Below, piece by piece: positions 53,301-64,000 of a stretch of DNA of 64,000 bases. Under the pieces are notes generated by a model. That model made no database searches and was not told where the DNA came from. It was given only the letters and a program-made list of their open reading frames with translations. The translations under genes were made by a program, and so were the position numbers. Every line of letters begins with the position of its first letter. Position 1 is the stretch's first letter. Source of the stretch: Acestrorhynchus altus (lineage: Eukaryota > Chordata > Actinopteri > Characiformes > Acestrorhynchidae); contig CM067509.1 of assembly GCA_034509495.1 (NCBI GenBank), positions 1,680,180-1,744,179 on the forward strand, given 5' to 3'.

Positions 53301-54640
53301 CATGAATTGTAATGTGTATAGAGATTTTTTTTTTTTTTTGCAAATATAACTAGGCAAATTAAGCAATTATATGTAAATTAAATTCTAGTATTTATCCAGT
53401 TGCCATTCAACATCTGAGTGAAATTGGATGAAGAGGAATTTAATTCAAATGAAAGTGTAGATAATGGACAAAAACATCTTGTCTATGGCCTGTGACTGAA
53501 CATCTCATCACGTCTCCGAATGTGCAATAAAATGAGACGAGACAACCTTTTCTCAATCCAGGTGTGAGATCTGTAAATTACAAACCAGGACAAGGTTCAT
53601 TACCTTCCATTATCATATTCTAATTTCAGGTGCAAGAGTATTTGTTTGTCATGCCAATACACGATAATGAAAAGTAGAGATGACTCACTGAGTTCAATGC
53701 AGGTAATTAATCATGGGCTGTGGGGCATCATCTGCAGCCATCATAGCACTGAAAACATATTCACACTGTGCCTTTTTTCTAATATGCATAGACAAACAAA
53801 CAATTTTAAAATGGCTGAAAAACTAAGAAAAGCTGTTTTGAAATTGATTGTTGGCAACCTGATCTAGATCTAGACATACTTTACCTGCATGGAGACATGG
53901 AGACATATCTACACAGACTTAAGTGCCCTCCATAGTGTTGATATGCCCCTCTTCTCAACAGTTTAACACTTCTAATCAAACCAGTCTAATGTGATTAAAG
54001 TACACATTCCAGCCTGCCTTCAGCACTTATTCATAGTACTGTATGCGGCAGCCATACATGACCATAACACTCCACTACCCTGTTTCACAGATGACGTCAT
54101 ACTGTATGTTGGATCATGGTCGGTCTACACTTTGCTTTTGTCACCACTCTAAAAAGGTTTACCTTGATCTCATGCTCACAATACCTTTTCCATTCCCAGA
54201 ATTCTGCAGCCTCTTTTACTACAAGTCATTTTTTGTGAACTGCTCGTTCTGTGTTGTGGCTTGCATTGTGCTGTGCACTCACAGCATACCTTCTACCAGA
54301 AACAAACCTCCATCTGGAGGACTGCATCCACTCTAGACGGGTTCACCCAGGAAAGAGTGACATGCCATATCTTCATTCATACACATGGACAAGTTGAATA
54401 TATTTTGGAGTGTGGGAGAATATCCATAGGATACCCACACAGATGTGGAGAACATCCAAGACCCCAGCATTGGGAGGCAAACCTGCTAATCACCAGCCAC
54501 CATGCTGCCTGGCTTTAATGGTTCTTGTTTTTCAGCCTTATAATAACTGGCACAGCTATTGAAAGCTTAGAAGCAAGCCTAGGTGTCTTATGACTGAACT
54601 AAAGAAGCCATGGAACACATACGTAAAGACAAATGTCCTG
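53301..54640. other. Intergenic; dispersed repeat at about 54,280-54,520
   Basis: At 54,330-54,520 ggttcacccaggaaagagtg and cacacagatgtggagaacat resemble a common fish interspersed repeat. The rest is unique, with a short poly(T) at 53,323-53,339. Confidence 0.35.
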
Positions 54641-56890
54641 AACATTACGGTGCCCTAATATGAGAACGCACGGGAAAGCCAGAACATAGTCAGAGCCACA
54701 CCCTGGATCTAGTTATTTCCAATGGTGTTGACATTTCATCTGTGATGGTCAGGGATTTGGCTCTTTGGTCTTCTTTGAATAATTATCACAACAGATGCTC
54801 AGACTAATTCTGTTTCAATTAAGAAAAGGTACAGTAATGAGAGGACTAGTGGTCAGTTTACGGAGGCCACGGCTCTGTCGCCAACTGTAAGTGCAGGCTT
54901 AGTTAATGAACTCCTGGGAGAATGCAGAAGAGCTGAACTTGGGTGGAGAAAAAGTCAACTTCAAATCCAATATGAGCTCTATAAACAAAGCCTTTGTAGT
55001 TGTAACTCAGAGTTATGCAAGGCTAGACAACTGTATTTCTCTAAGATTATTAGAGGAACATCAACGACACCCGCACTCTATTTGTCGTGTTTGACAAGCT
55101 CACAAATCCCATGAAACTGATAACCCCAGATTATCTTTCCACAGAGAAATGTAATGAATTTGCTAATTTCTTAAGTGGAAAAAAAATTTAAAACAATTAG
55201 ACTGAATTAAACTCTTAAACCACACAATCTCTACATTCACCTAGAAATAACTTGACCATTATGTCACAATTTAATACAATAGACCCAATACAATAGACAC
55301 ACTCTCGAGAAAACATGTGGCACCTTAAAGCTTTAACATGCTGTCTTGTTTTGCAGGTTATGGTAAATGGCTCATTGGTATCATAGCGCTTTCCCAAAGT
55401 CATTAAAACAGCTGCAGTTAAGCCACTCCTGAAAAAAACTGGATGCTTCTGTGTTAAACAACCTGTCTCAAATTAAGTAAGCAGTTGTTGTTGTTTTTTT
55501 AACTCTAGTGGCTGTTTTGACATATTTCACCACAGCACTGAAACAGCTCTAGTAAAAGTGTTAAATACTGACTCCGGTTCTACTGGGTCTTAGTACTGCA
55601 TTTGACACGGTAGATCATAATACTCCTGGACAGGTTAGAAAAATGGGTAAGACTTTCCAGAAGATTCCTTAGTAGGTTCAGGTCTTATTCAGGTCTTATT
55701 TGGCAAATGTGAATCCAACAGAGTGGCTATGACATGTGAAATCCCCCAAGGATCAGTTCTTGGACCTCTCCTGTTAAACCTCTATATGCTGCCTTTGGGT
55801 CAAATTCTACACACCAACAACACTGACTACCATAGTTATGCAGGTGACTCCCAGATACATCTAGCTCTCTCACCAGATGATTTCAACCCAGTACGGTCAC
55901 TGGGTTTGTGTTTGGAGAACATAAATTATTGGATCAGCCAAAATATAACAATGTGAGCTTCTGCATACACATTACCTTCACATAAGTCACACACATACCT
56001 GTACTCACGTGTGTTGTCCACCAGTAACCAGGCCCAAAAGAGTCAAGAGACTGAGCTCTGAGCTTTTACTCACCTGGGTCAGTCCACCTCCGTTATGAGG
56101 AGAGGGGAGATTGGACTTGAAGAAGGTCTAACAATGAATGTCTGAATACTCACAGTGATTGTTTGCTTACAAATGACTTGATGAATCGATGTAGTAAAGT
56201 GAACTTATCTGATGATATATATTGTATTTAACTGTGTATCAACAATTATCTTATATTGTTTCAAGTACATCACCTGTGCTGATATTGGTAGAACCCAGGG
56301 GGAGGGGCTACTAGTATATATACCTGCTCTGAGTGAGATTAAGGGGGAGTGAATAGAGACTTTGCCAATGTGTGTTTGTACTGGAAAAGACTGTTTTGTG
56401 ACATCGCAGTCATTTGTCATTACCACTAATGTAGTGGGAACGTTTAGTATTATTTCTTTTCTTTCTTTATCTTTAGTAGCGCAGTGTAAATATTTGTTTG
56501 TTTAATAAACCGGTGGCCTACCTGGAGATTTTCCCTTTGTCTGTTCCATTTGTGGACTACTCGCCGTACACTACCCAGGAAGAACACTTCGACCCCCCGG
56601 TCTAGGTACCCTACTTCCTCACTCAAAACTTCCCTGTAGTCACCATTGTTCCACATGAGCTGATTGACCAGCTGGGCATGTTGGCCAATCAGTTTGGTCT
56701 GGCTTGTTCATAGTGGTTGTCCACAGGTTTCCAGTTACAGCTCATTCAAAAGGCTACTTTCTGTTCTTTTCATTGTAATTATATTTGCAAAACACCCTTC
56801 TTAGATGGTAGATCTCAGAAATGTTTATAATTATATATTTGCCACTGTGTATGAAAGGTGCTGTACACATAAACCTGCCTTGCCTTGACT
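54640..56890 (+). mobile_element. L2-like LINE, degenerate, apparently interrupted by an LTR-like insert
   Basis: Readable pieces in order: HTLDLVISNGVDISSVMV (54,692), RAELGWRKSQLQIQYELYKQ (54,926 on), ARQLYFSKII, then the reverse-transcriptase block EIPQGSVLGPLLLNLYMLPL (55,738 on) and YHSYAGDSQIHLALS, where the catalytic YADD is changed to YAGD. The coding sequence stops abruptly at 55,951. A tail gaaaggtgctgtacacataa with acctgccttgcc at about 56,850-56,885 looks like the LINE 3' end. Confidence 0.75.
55952..56655 (+). mobile_element. LTR-like sequence inserted in the L2 LINE
   Basis: It starts tgtgagcttc right where the LINE coding frame ends and finishes near ttgttccaca, giving TGTG...CACA termini. 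It contains a TATA-like gtatatatacc at 56,313 and an AATAAA-type taataaac near 56,502. No relative is seen in the window, and a target-site duplication could not be confirmed, so the boundaries are approximate. Confidence 0.4.
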
Positions 56891-56959
56891 CTTTCTGACA
56901 GAATTGTTAGAATTGAATTGAATTTGTTGATTCGTTTGGCACAGATCCAACAATTCCCA

Positions 56960-57340
56960 ACTGTGGTATTTTCTTTACCACTGAATGAAGCAATGAGTCA
57001 ACAAACAACCAGTGTAAACGTTTTAAATGGATCAAGCTGGTTCCAAAACAGCCCCAAAGCATGTTGTTGTCCCCCAACAGTACACCTAACGTTAACTCCT
57101 CCAATCATATTTGTTGCATCTGGCCATAAAACTTTACTCCAGAAGTTTTCTTTTCTTTGTCCATTTGGTCATCATAAGGTGTTATGTTTGGAACCACCTT
57201 GGTGGTATAAACCTTGCTTAACTACAGACAGTGACACTTCCGGTAGTTTATTGCTGTGCCATGGTGAGACTTAAATTGTTCCCGACCATCGGAAACCAAT
57301 TGGGGTTCTTCCAGACCCTGAGAGAGTCTACACCTCCCAA
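56960..57340 (-). mobile_element. Tc1-like transposon remnant
   Basis: Reversed transposase text: ccaaaacagccccaaagcat, atctggccataaaactttac and gacagtgacacttccggtag. Short, no ends. Confidence 0.55.
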
Positions 57341-57423
57341 TATTTAATATAGACTTGTGCAGGGATTGTTTGCTTTCTTTCTTTGCTCACACACTGTTCA
57401 TGTCACCTATAGAGTCCAGCTTG

Positions 57424-57724
57424 TGTCTTGTTTTGTTTTCAGTCCCATGTGCTTTTGAGCACATGTCATGTCTCCTCCCATTCCCAGCTGTGTTCCATCT
57501 GTAACCCTGCCCCATCGTTATCATGTCCCAGCCGTGTCTTATGTGATTGTGTGTATATCAGTCCCTGGCCTCTGTTGGTCCTTGTCGGCCTATGTGACTA
57601 CTTGTGTGCCTTGTCTTCATGTATACTCTTAATGGTTATTGTACCCTCTCTGTTTGTATCTGTCCATAAATATAACCCAGCGTGTACGTCCAACTCCACC
57701 TACCTTTGTCCGGAAGGTGTTACA
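57424..57724 (+). mobile_element. Solo LTR, Gypsy-like, copy 2
   Basis: It starts tgtcttgttttg and ends ggtgttaca. It shares atgtctcctcccattcccag and gtaaccctgcccc with the copies at 48,366 and 58,885. The TATA region is replaced by gtgtatatcag. Confidence 0.6.
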
Positions 57725-58240
57725 GTTCACATTTCAGAATAAAAGTCCTGAGACGGCGTCATACTGATACATACGTTAAAAAAAAAAAAAAAATAAAGGA
57801 CATTTCGGTTGGTTTTTATATTATTTTATTTGGACCACTGCCATTTAAATTGACGAATTTATAAATATCCTTGTCAATCTAACCAATGCAGCTTTCAGCT
57901 CAAAAACTCTTTGGTTGATCCATTTTCAAGAGGATATCTGAGATGTAATGGTCCTTTAAGTCTTTATAAAAATGATTGTAGGAGTAAGATTTTTTTTCAA
58001 AACAGTATTCATACAAATATATAAGATTCTGTTAAGAAGTACGTCTCAAATGAAGACAGATTTGAGTTGCCTAGGATTTCCTGACAGTAACAATATGTCA
58101 TGTGTGACTGTCTTTAATATACTTCAAAATAATAAATTTACATCAAACTACAAAAACATCCTACAATCAAACTACAAAACGTGTGTAGAGTTTAAGAAAA
58201 ACATGAGATAAACCTACTATGAGCTTCCTGCTACAGCTTT
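57725..58240. other. Intergenic stretch, nothing recognised
   Basis: AT-rich unique sequence with a poly(A) run at 57,779-57,793. Confidence 0.35.
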
Positions 58241-58440
58241 GATACAGGTGTTAGGTTTACATGTCAAACAAAGGTTAGACAAGTCTCATTAAATTAACTT
58301 AACATATTCCACCTTCACCTTATCTGAACCCCATTTGACTGTGATGCTGTTGCATAACTCTTGTGGTCTAAGATCAGGAAGAGTGCATTTAGAGTTGAGT
58401 GCACAGCTAGTAATGCATCACTTATGAGCCATTAATTGAG

Positions 58441-58800
58441 ATGGATAGCCTACTGTATGCCATTATTTGCAGCCCTTTCTCGCTCATTGCTTCTGTTTTA
58501 AATATTTTTGTCTATGTTGGCAGGCTGTGGGAATCAACCTCTGTCAACCTTTGCACTTCTTGCTAATTGCTGTTATGCAATTCACCTATTTAGCTATTTA
58601 CTATCAACCTGACCATTATTCTTGGATTTTTGATGCCACCTGACTGGCTGCTGGTAATACCCAAGTCGTTGGCCTATCAAACGTCTGTGCCAATTTTGTA
58701 TCAAATCCTTGTATTAGCATTTTCTACTATATGAAAAATCTTCATTCAAACATCCAAACATCCTATTTCAGTCTGGATCAATAGGAACAAAACAGTCTTA
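58441..58800 (+). pseudogene. T2R-like pseudogene, copy B (truncated)
   Basis: The ATG at 58,441 opens MDSLLYAIICSPFSLIASVL and continues NIFVYVG, a clean TM1. The frame then shifts by one base. In the new frame AVGINLCQPLHFLLIA gives TM2. Later CANFV and SNPCISIFYYMKNL, then VWINRNK, give TM3 and the following loop, matching copy A position by position. The gene is cut before TM4, and a solo LTR starts at 58,885. The 5' flank (58,240-58,440) is related to that of copy C, so the duplication unit included upstream DNA. Confidence 0.6.
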
Positions 58801-58884
58801 ACACATGGTGGATACATTCTGGAACGTATTCTACTCAGGTCTTCAATTGCCTTGGTATCACATATTGTTCCTATTATACTACCC

Positions 58885-59237
58885 TGTCTTTCTGTCTCAT
58901 CTTGTCTTTCCCCCATGTGTTTCTGACCACATTTGTTTTGTTTTGGTCCTGTCTCCTCCCTTGATTCGCCCTTTCCCTTCTGTGTCTCATGATTAACCCT
59001 GCCCCTATTTAAGACCCTTTGTTTCAGTCTGTCATTCCTTTTGTTACAACTGAGATCCTCTCAGTTAGTGTGTTTGTCTGTCTGGTTCCATGCGGTTCCT
59101 TTGTTTCTTGTATTAGTTTGAGTACCGTTGTCTGTATCCACAGTTTGTTTTCCTTTAGTCTATTAAATCCTCAACCCCAGCACATACATCGACCACCCTA
59201 GTCTTCGTCGTCTTCTGCTCAGCGTGCAATCCTTACA
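58885..59237 (+). mobile_element. Solo LTR, Gypsy-like, copy 3
   Basis: It starts tgtctttctgtctcatcttg and ends atccttaca. It shares gtcctgtctcctccc, gtgtctcat, aaccctgcccc, tatttaagaccctttg and ctattaaatcctc with copy 1. It lies directly after the surviving part of T2R-like copy B. Confidence 0.7.
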
Positions 59238-61320
59238 CTTGGGCACAGCACCACCACCTGTTGCCACCAACACCAATGCAAGACCTCTCCTAAAATAAAT
59301 GGAACACTTAACACGTGACAATCTAAGCATCTTCCTGTTCAATTAGAGCACTGTAGATTTTTTTACTGCCTCAGTCCACATGCTTCTTTCAATTCCATTT
59401 GTGAACAAATGCACATGTAAAGCTGTCCATGAGGGAAGCTCTCCAATTTGTGGTTTAAAAGTGAAGTAGAGAAGAGGGAGCTCAGGAGCTAAAATGAGAA
59501 ATTCTTACATCGTACTGCTTTAACATAGCATTAAATACCACCTTAGATACTTAACACAGCATGTACATTAGATATGCATTCCTAGATAATCCACCTTGTA
59601 GATGTAAAGTCAGAGACAGAAGCTTAATTATATTAAGGCTGATAGGTGCCTATACTTTATCTCCATAACATTCTTGCACCAGCTGTATGTAACTTCAATT
59701 ATAGGCCCCCTATATTTGATTTTAGGAGCTGATCATTTTTAATTGGTTGCACCAAGGAAACTGTTTTCGATGTATCTCTAGGTTCTTAAATAAATTACCT
59801 ACTTAACAGCAGTTGTAACCTGCCACGTTAAAAATTGCCAAGGTGGCTGGTGTTTGAGTGAGAGGAAAACTGGAAGGAAAACTACACCTCAGTTTGTACT
59901 GGCAAGTAATATCCATTTGATCAGTTTGACAACTTTAATTTTATATTAAATTTTATAATATTTTATAAAATTTTATAATATTAAAACGACGTTCTTACAA
60001 TCTTACACGCCCATCAAGTTTGTCTGGCATTGAGATACTACAGGGTCTTTCCAATTTTCCATCAAATTCTACACCTTCCAGTGCACTATAGTGCACTTCA
60101 GTGTAGTTTTAAACTACATTCAACATATGGTTAAACTGGTGCAATTGGCTGCAGGAGAGCGGTCAGAAAATCTATAGATCAGGGTTCTCCCAGTCAAGTG
60201 CTGGAGAGCAAATGTGTCCTTTTCCTTTCAGGTGTGTTTGAACATGGAATGTCACCAAATTGTGCTGGACACTAGCCCTCCAGGACTTTAATTGAAGAGC
60301 ACTGCTGTAGGGGACACTCAATGAGATTTGAAGGTCCTGTTGAACAAGACATCAAGTTGACCGGTTCTGACAACAACCAAAACTGGACTAAACTCAGACT
60401 TGCCAACACAGTCGGCACTACTTTCATGCCAGCAAATGTGGTTCTGTTCAGGGTGTCAAATGTAAGAAAAGGCTTAAATTCAGGGGTAGGTGTATCATGT
60501 CTGTAGGTTATTCCAATCCTGAATATGGCGCGTATCCATGTGCAAAGTGTGTATCTAGGGTTCTAAGTGTGGGAGCCTTGAAAGAACCCTGGGAGAACTG
60601 ACTTTAAAAAAAGAATTATTTTGTTTTCTCTAGTTTGTCTCCAAGACTGTAATATATCGATCTATATTTTTACATACTAATAAATTAAATTATATAATAT
60701 AAATGAATTATAAAAAATATATAAATTAAATAATTAAATAAAACATGAGAACAAATTATAAATCACTGCCTTGATTTGAAAATGTGAGTAGAAATTACAA
60801 CTCATGAATTAAAAAACACATTAGCACAAATTATAAATCATTCCCTCAAATAAAAGGAAATATGAAATGTGAAAATTATAAAATGTTCCCTTGAATTAAA
60901 GCACAAATTAACACAAATTATAAATCACCCCACAAAATAATATTACTTTTACACTCTGCCTGCCATTTTCTAGCTCCATAGTAGGGTATTCTGGACAAAA
61001 ATGGGAAAAGCATGAGATCCTTCTGAAGTGACAGCTGAAAGAAGAGAACTGTAGGAGAAACCATGAGTTTTTTCACATGAACATTATTCAGTCTGAGGTG
61101 AGATCAGCATTGAGCCACCTGTGAAAAATTATTATAAAATTGCTTACGCCTCACTCAGAAGATATCTTAATTAGAATATTTCTTTCTTCTGGGAATGTCT
61201 AACCATATTGACCCAACCAACCAAGATTTCCAACTTTGAGATTGCCTTTGAGTTTATAAAGGGACATCACCTTTGTTTGCTGTCCATAAATTCAAAGTAG
61301 GCCTACACTTATCCAGGTCA
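59238..61320. other. Intergenic stretch, nothing recognised
   Basis: AT-rich; 60,655-60,950 contains repeated aattataaatca-like phrases. No gene or element end recognised. Confidence 0.35.
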
Positions 61321-61527
61321 TAGCTTTGAATGTGATCTTCAGGTCAGACAAGGTGCATTAAATTTTATTAACATATTCCCCTTTCCGTTGACGTGACCCC
61401 ATTTGCCTGTGGTGCAATTACAATGCCCATCAGGAAGAGTTTGTAGATGCCTGCGTTGCTTGTCTAGACAGAGTGCCAAAGCATGCAGCGACAGAGTTAA
61501 CAGTGATAAATTGAGTCCTAAATTGAG

Positions 61528-61968
61528 ATGGAGGAATTGTTGTCCACCATTGTTTGCAGCCCTTTTGCATTCCTTGGCACCTTTTTAAACCTTATCTTCA
61601 TCTTGCAGGAGTAAACCTTCATCAGCCTCTGCAGTTTTTGTTAGCTTCCCTGAGTCAAAGATTCAGGAAGGCACGGTTCTCCTCTACTTTCTGCACGCAC
61701 CTGAGTGGCTTCTGACCTGACCTACTGTTTGTGTTTCTCCTCCAGTGCTCGGATCACGCTTGTGATGTGCTGATCTGGATTAAGAAGAACATCAGTAGAT
61801 GTTACAATTACAGTTTCCTCCAGCTCAACTCCAAACCCAGGGGTTAGCAGGGGTTAAACATGCTACTACTGGGGAATGTGTGTCACCTTATATTTCTGAT
61901 ACATTTCATCTTTTTACATGGACAGTCTTTTGGAGCAAAACATTTGTTTGTCTACACGAACATGTAAG
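61528..61968 (+). pseudogene. T2R-like pseudogene, copy C (truncated)
   Basis: The ATG at 61,528 opens MEELLSTIVCSPFAFLGTFL and continues NLIFIL, a textbook TM1 in one frame. A one-base shift then leads to AGVNLHQPLQFLLASL (TM2), and later VLIWIKKNIS, the strongly T2R-like end of TM3 and second loop. TM2-TM3 is internally shortened. At 61,925-61,965 SFGAKHLFVYTNM matches the TM5 exit of copy A (LGAKRLSIY-like). The gene then ends where a reversed LINE-like repeat begins (about 61,970). Confidence 0.6.
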
Positions 61969-61969
61969 A

Positions 61970-62610
61970 TAGGAGGGTACGTAGGTTTATTAATCCCAGA
62001 GGGAAAGTCACATATTACAGCAGCACAATAAACAACAAAGAGCAGAAAGAGCAAATATTTATTATTATTATTTATATATTTATATATTTATTTATATTTA
62101 TTTAAATACAATGAACTAAAAACAACTACTGAGCTGCACAACAAATAATGTGCTGCTGAGTATTAAGTATGTAATATGTAATTACATAAACAATATGCAG
62201 GTAACAGTTGGAGCAATACAGTACGAATGAAGGCTCGGTAAGCACATGTGATGGTAAAGTATCTGTGCAAAAGATATGAATAGAAGATCTAAATATTGAC
62301 CGTGTGAAGGGGTGTGAGTAGATGTCCAGCCGTTCAGTGAGTCTGTGAGTGTGTGCATGTGTTGATAAAGTGTCAGTGCAATGACTGGTTAGAAGGAGTA
62401 GTGACTCCATAGCCATATTCAGTGAGTATATCCTGTTAGTGGCTCAGTGTGTGATAATGTCCGGACACAATGAAGAGGAGCTGTACGGTGTAATCGCTTT
62501 TGGTACAAACAAACTCCTGTACTGCTTCTTGCTACAGCGATGCTGAATGAGTCTGTTGAACGGGCTCTGCTGTTTGACCAGTAAGTCACATCAAGAGGAT
62601 GGAACAGAGC
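61970..62610 (-). mobile_element. LINE-related dispersed repeat, reverse orientation
   Basis: It begins with taggtttattaatcccagag and agggaaagtca, the reverse of a very common fish repeat end. It continues with ctcctgtactgcttcttgct and gagtctgttgaacgggctct, the reverse of the same repeat body. An AT-rich insertion (about 62,055-62,110) interrupts it. Confidence 0.55.
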
Positions 62611-62639
62611 AAGAGTGGTTCCAGCAAAAAAAAAAAAAA

Positions 62640-62755
62640 GATATATATGTATAATATATATGTATAATATATATGTATAATATATATGTATAATATATGT
62701 ATAATATATGTATAATATATATGTATAATATATACACACACACACACATCCAATC

Positions 62756-62786
<31 letters not shown>

Positions 62787-62790
62787 AAAA
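62640..62790. repeat. Tandem ATATATGTATAAT repeat and (AT)n
   Basis: Units of 13-16 bases (atatatatgtataat) repeat about seven times, then (CA)n at 62,735-62,748 and (AT)n to about 62,787. Confidence 0.9.
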
Positions 62791-63478
62791 TTAGTGTGCT
62801 TGGGATTTTTTCAGTATGCATTCAGGCTCAGAGTAGCTTCTAAATGAAAGGGACTCAAGAAAGCTTTTGGACTTTTGGACCACAAATAGACATCGTCAAT
62901 GTCCAGTGAAAAACATGTATCTCCAAAATGCCAACTTTACAGATAAAATTGCTCTTAACTTTGGAAGTTAATGACAAATACTAGTAATTAACTGTTATAA
63001 TTAACTGGTCTATTCACCCAGAAGCATTTGCAAAGCACACAGAGGAGCTAAACGGTTCAACCCAAGGAGACATCTAAAACCGGAGATACATGGTTCTCAT
63101 TGGACAGCAGCAATATGCATTAATGGTGCTACTTTTCAGACTTTACAGTAGGTTGTCAAAGTTACTTTGGCAGTGAGACATAAAGGCAGATTGAATACCT
63201 AGCTAAGTGGAACTGAATTGTGAATAACAGAGCACTCCCGATTACAGTTTACATTGTTAAAGAGCTTTTTGATTGGTATGAAAGATTTTGGTCCTGAAGA
63301 TTTAATAATTATGAAAATGTGTTTACATACAAAAATATAGATATGAGAGACAACCGAATCTATGACAGATTTGGAGATGACGAAGGCCAACCAGAATGGG
63401 GGAAAAAGACAAAGATTTCATGGACAGTCACTAGGGGGAGCCCAAGAGGCCAAGCATTGTGGTCAGAGCAAGTAAATA
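62791..63478. other. Intergenic stretch, nothing recognised
   Basis: Unique AT-rich sequence. Confidence 0.35.
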
Positions 63479-64000
63479 CACTGTATATCCAAATGTTTGT
63501 GGACACCCTGTCTAATGAATGTATTCAGCAACTTTAAGCTGCACCCAAAGCGGACAGAGATGTGCAAATGCAAACAGTGTAATCCCTGCAGAGAAACACT
63601 GCCAATAGAATAGGACTCTCTGGAAAAGATAAACATGAACCTATTGTTGTCATGCCTAATGAGTGGGCTCGTGGGGTATAAAGCCTTACAGCATTAAGCT
63701 GTGGAGCTCTTGATGCTCCACTCAATCCTTTTAAGATATGTTGGAGAATTTTGTTGTTGAAGAAAATGTTGGATGGTGGGGAGGTGGGGTGGTGATCATC
63801 CAACATTAACACTAACACTCTTGTCACTGAATGCAGTGACATCCTCAGAGCAATGCTCCATCTATTAGAAATTATTAGGAAGCCTTCTCTGGACAGTAGA
63901 GACAGTTACTCCAACAAACCCTTTTTAATACCCTTGAGAAGAAAGCCGGTGTCCCTAAAACCTAAAAGTCCCTAAAAATCCATAACATCTATATACTGTA
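63479..64000 (+). mobile_element. MITE family A copy, longest, runs off the window
   Basis: It starts cactgtatatccaaatgttt and ggacaccctgtctaatgaat, continues with ctgccaatagaataggactc, gagctcttgatgctcc, ttgtcactgaatgcagtgac and agagacagttactccaacaa. It carries parts seen separately in the copies at 7,635 and 49,395 and thus joins them into one family. The last bases atctatatactgta may be the right terminus. Confidence 0.75.

Noticed and set aside
1..64000. CRISPR array, bacterial operons, phage or plasmid features
   Set aside because: All repeats are microsatellites, minisatellites or dispersed eukaryotic elements; gene structure is spliced and vertebrate-like.

Overview
The window is vertebrate nuclear DNA, almost certainly from a teleost fish. 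It shows split genes with GT-AG introns, many Tc1/mariner transposon remains, L2/Rex-type LINEs, a tRNA-derived SINE, Gypsy-like solo LTRs and abundant microsatellites. An otophysan fish (characin, catfish or carp-like) is my guess from the style of the repeats; no decisive species marker is visible.

Left part (1-38,490): the 3' half of one plus-strand gene, a contactin-associated protein-like gene that best fits CNTNAP5 (Caspr5). Fourteen coding exons can be placed by splice sites and reading phase. Joined, they give 753 codons plus a stop with no frame break: EGF1, the fibrinogen-like region, laminin-G 3, EGF2, laminin-G 4, one transmembrane helix and a short cytoplasmic tail ending in EYYI. 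The 5' part of the gene (signal peptide, discoidin domain, laminin-G 1 and 2) lies outside the left edge. A 3'UTR of about 1.6 kb ends near an AATAAA at 38,461. The introns carry transposon fossils, a minisatellite with a 78-bp higher-order period, long pyrimidine tracts, two long (TG)n tracts next to splice acceptors, and several unique stretches that look like conserved non-coding elements.

Right part (38,490-64,000): I see no intact gene. It is a dense mosaic of Tc1 elements (one nearly full length with about 190-bp, almost identical inverted repeats), a MITE family found six times in the window, SINEs, LINEs (one apparently interrupted by an LTR-like insertion) and three related solo LTRs. 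Embedded in it are three broken, mutually related genes (about 42.5-43.4, 58.4-58.8 and 61.5-62.0 kb) that look like fish type 2 (bitter) taste receptor genes. I regard this decayed receptor cluster downstream of the CNTNAP5-like gene as the most interesting content of the window.

All family assignments come from reading translations and motifs by eye; no database search was run.
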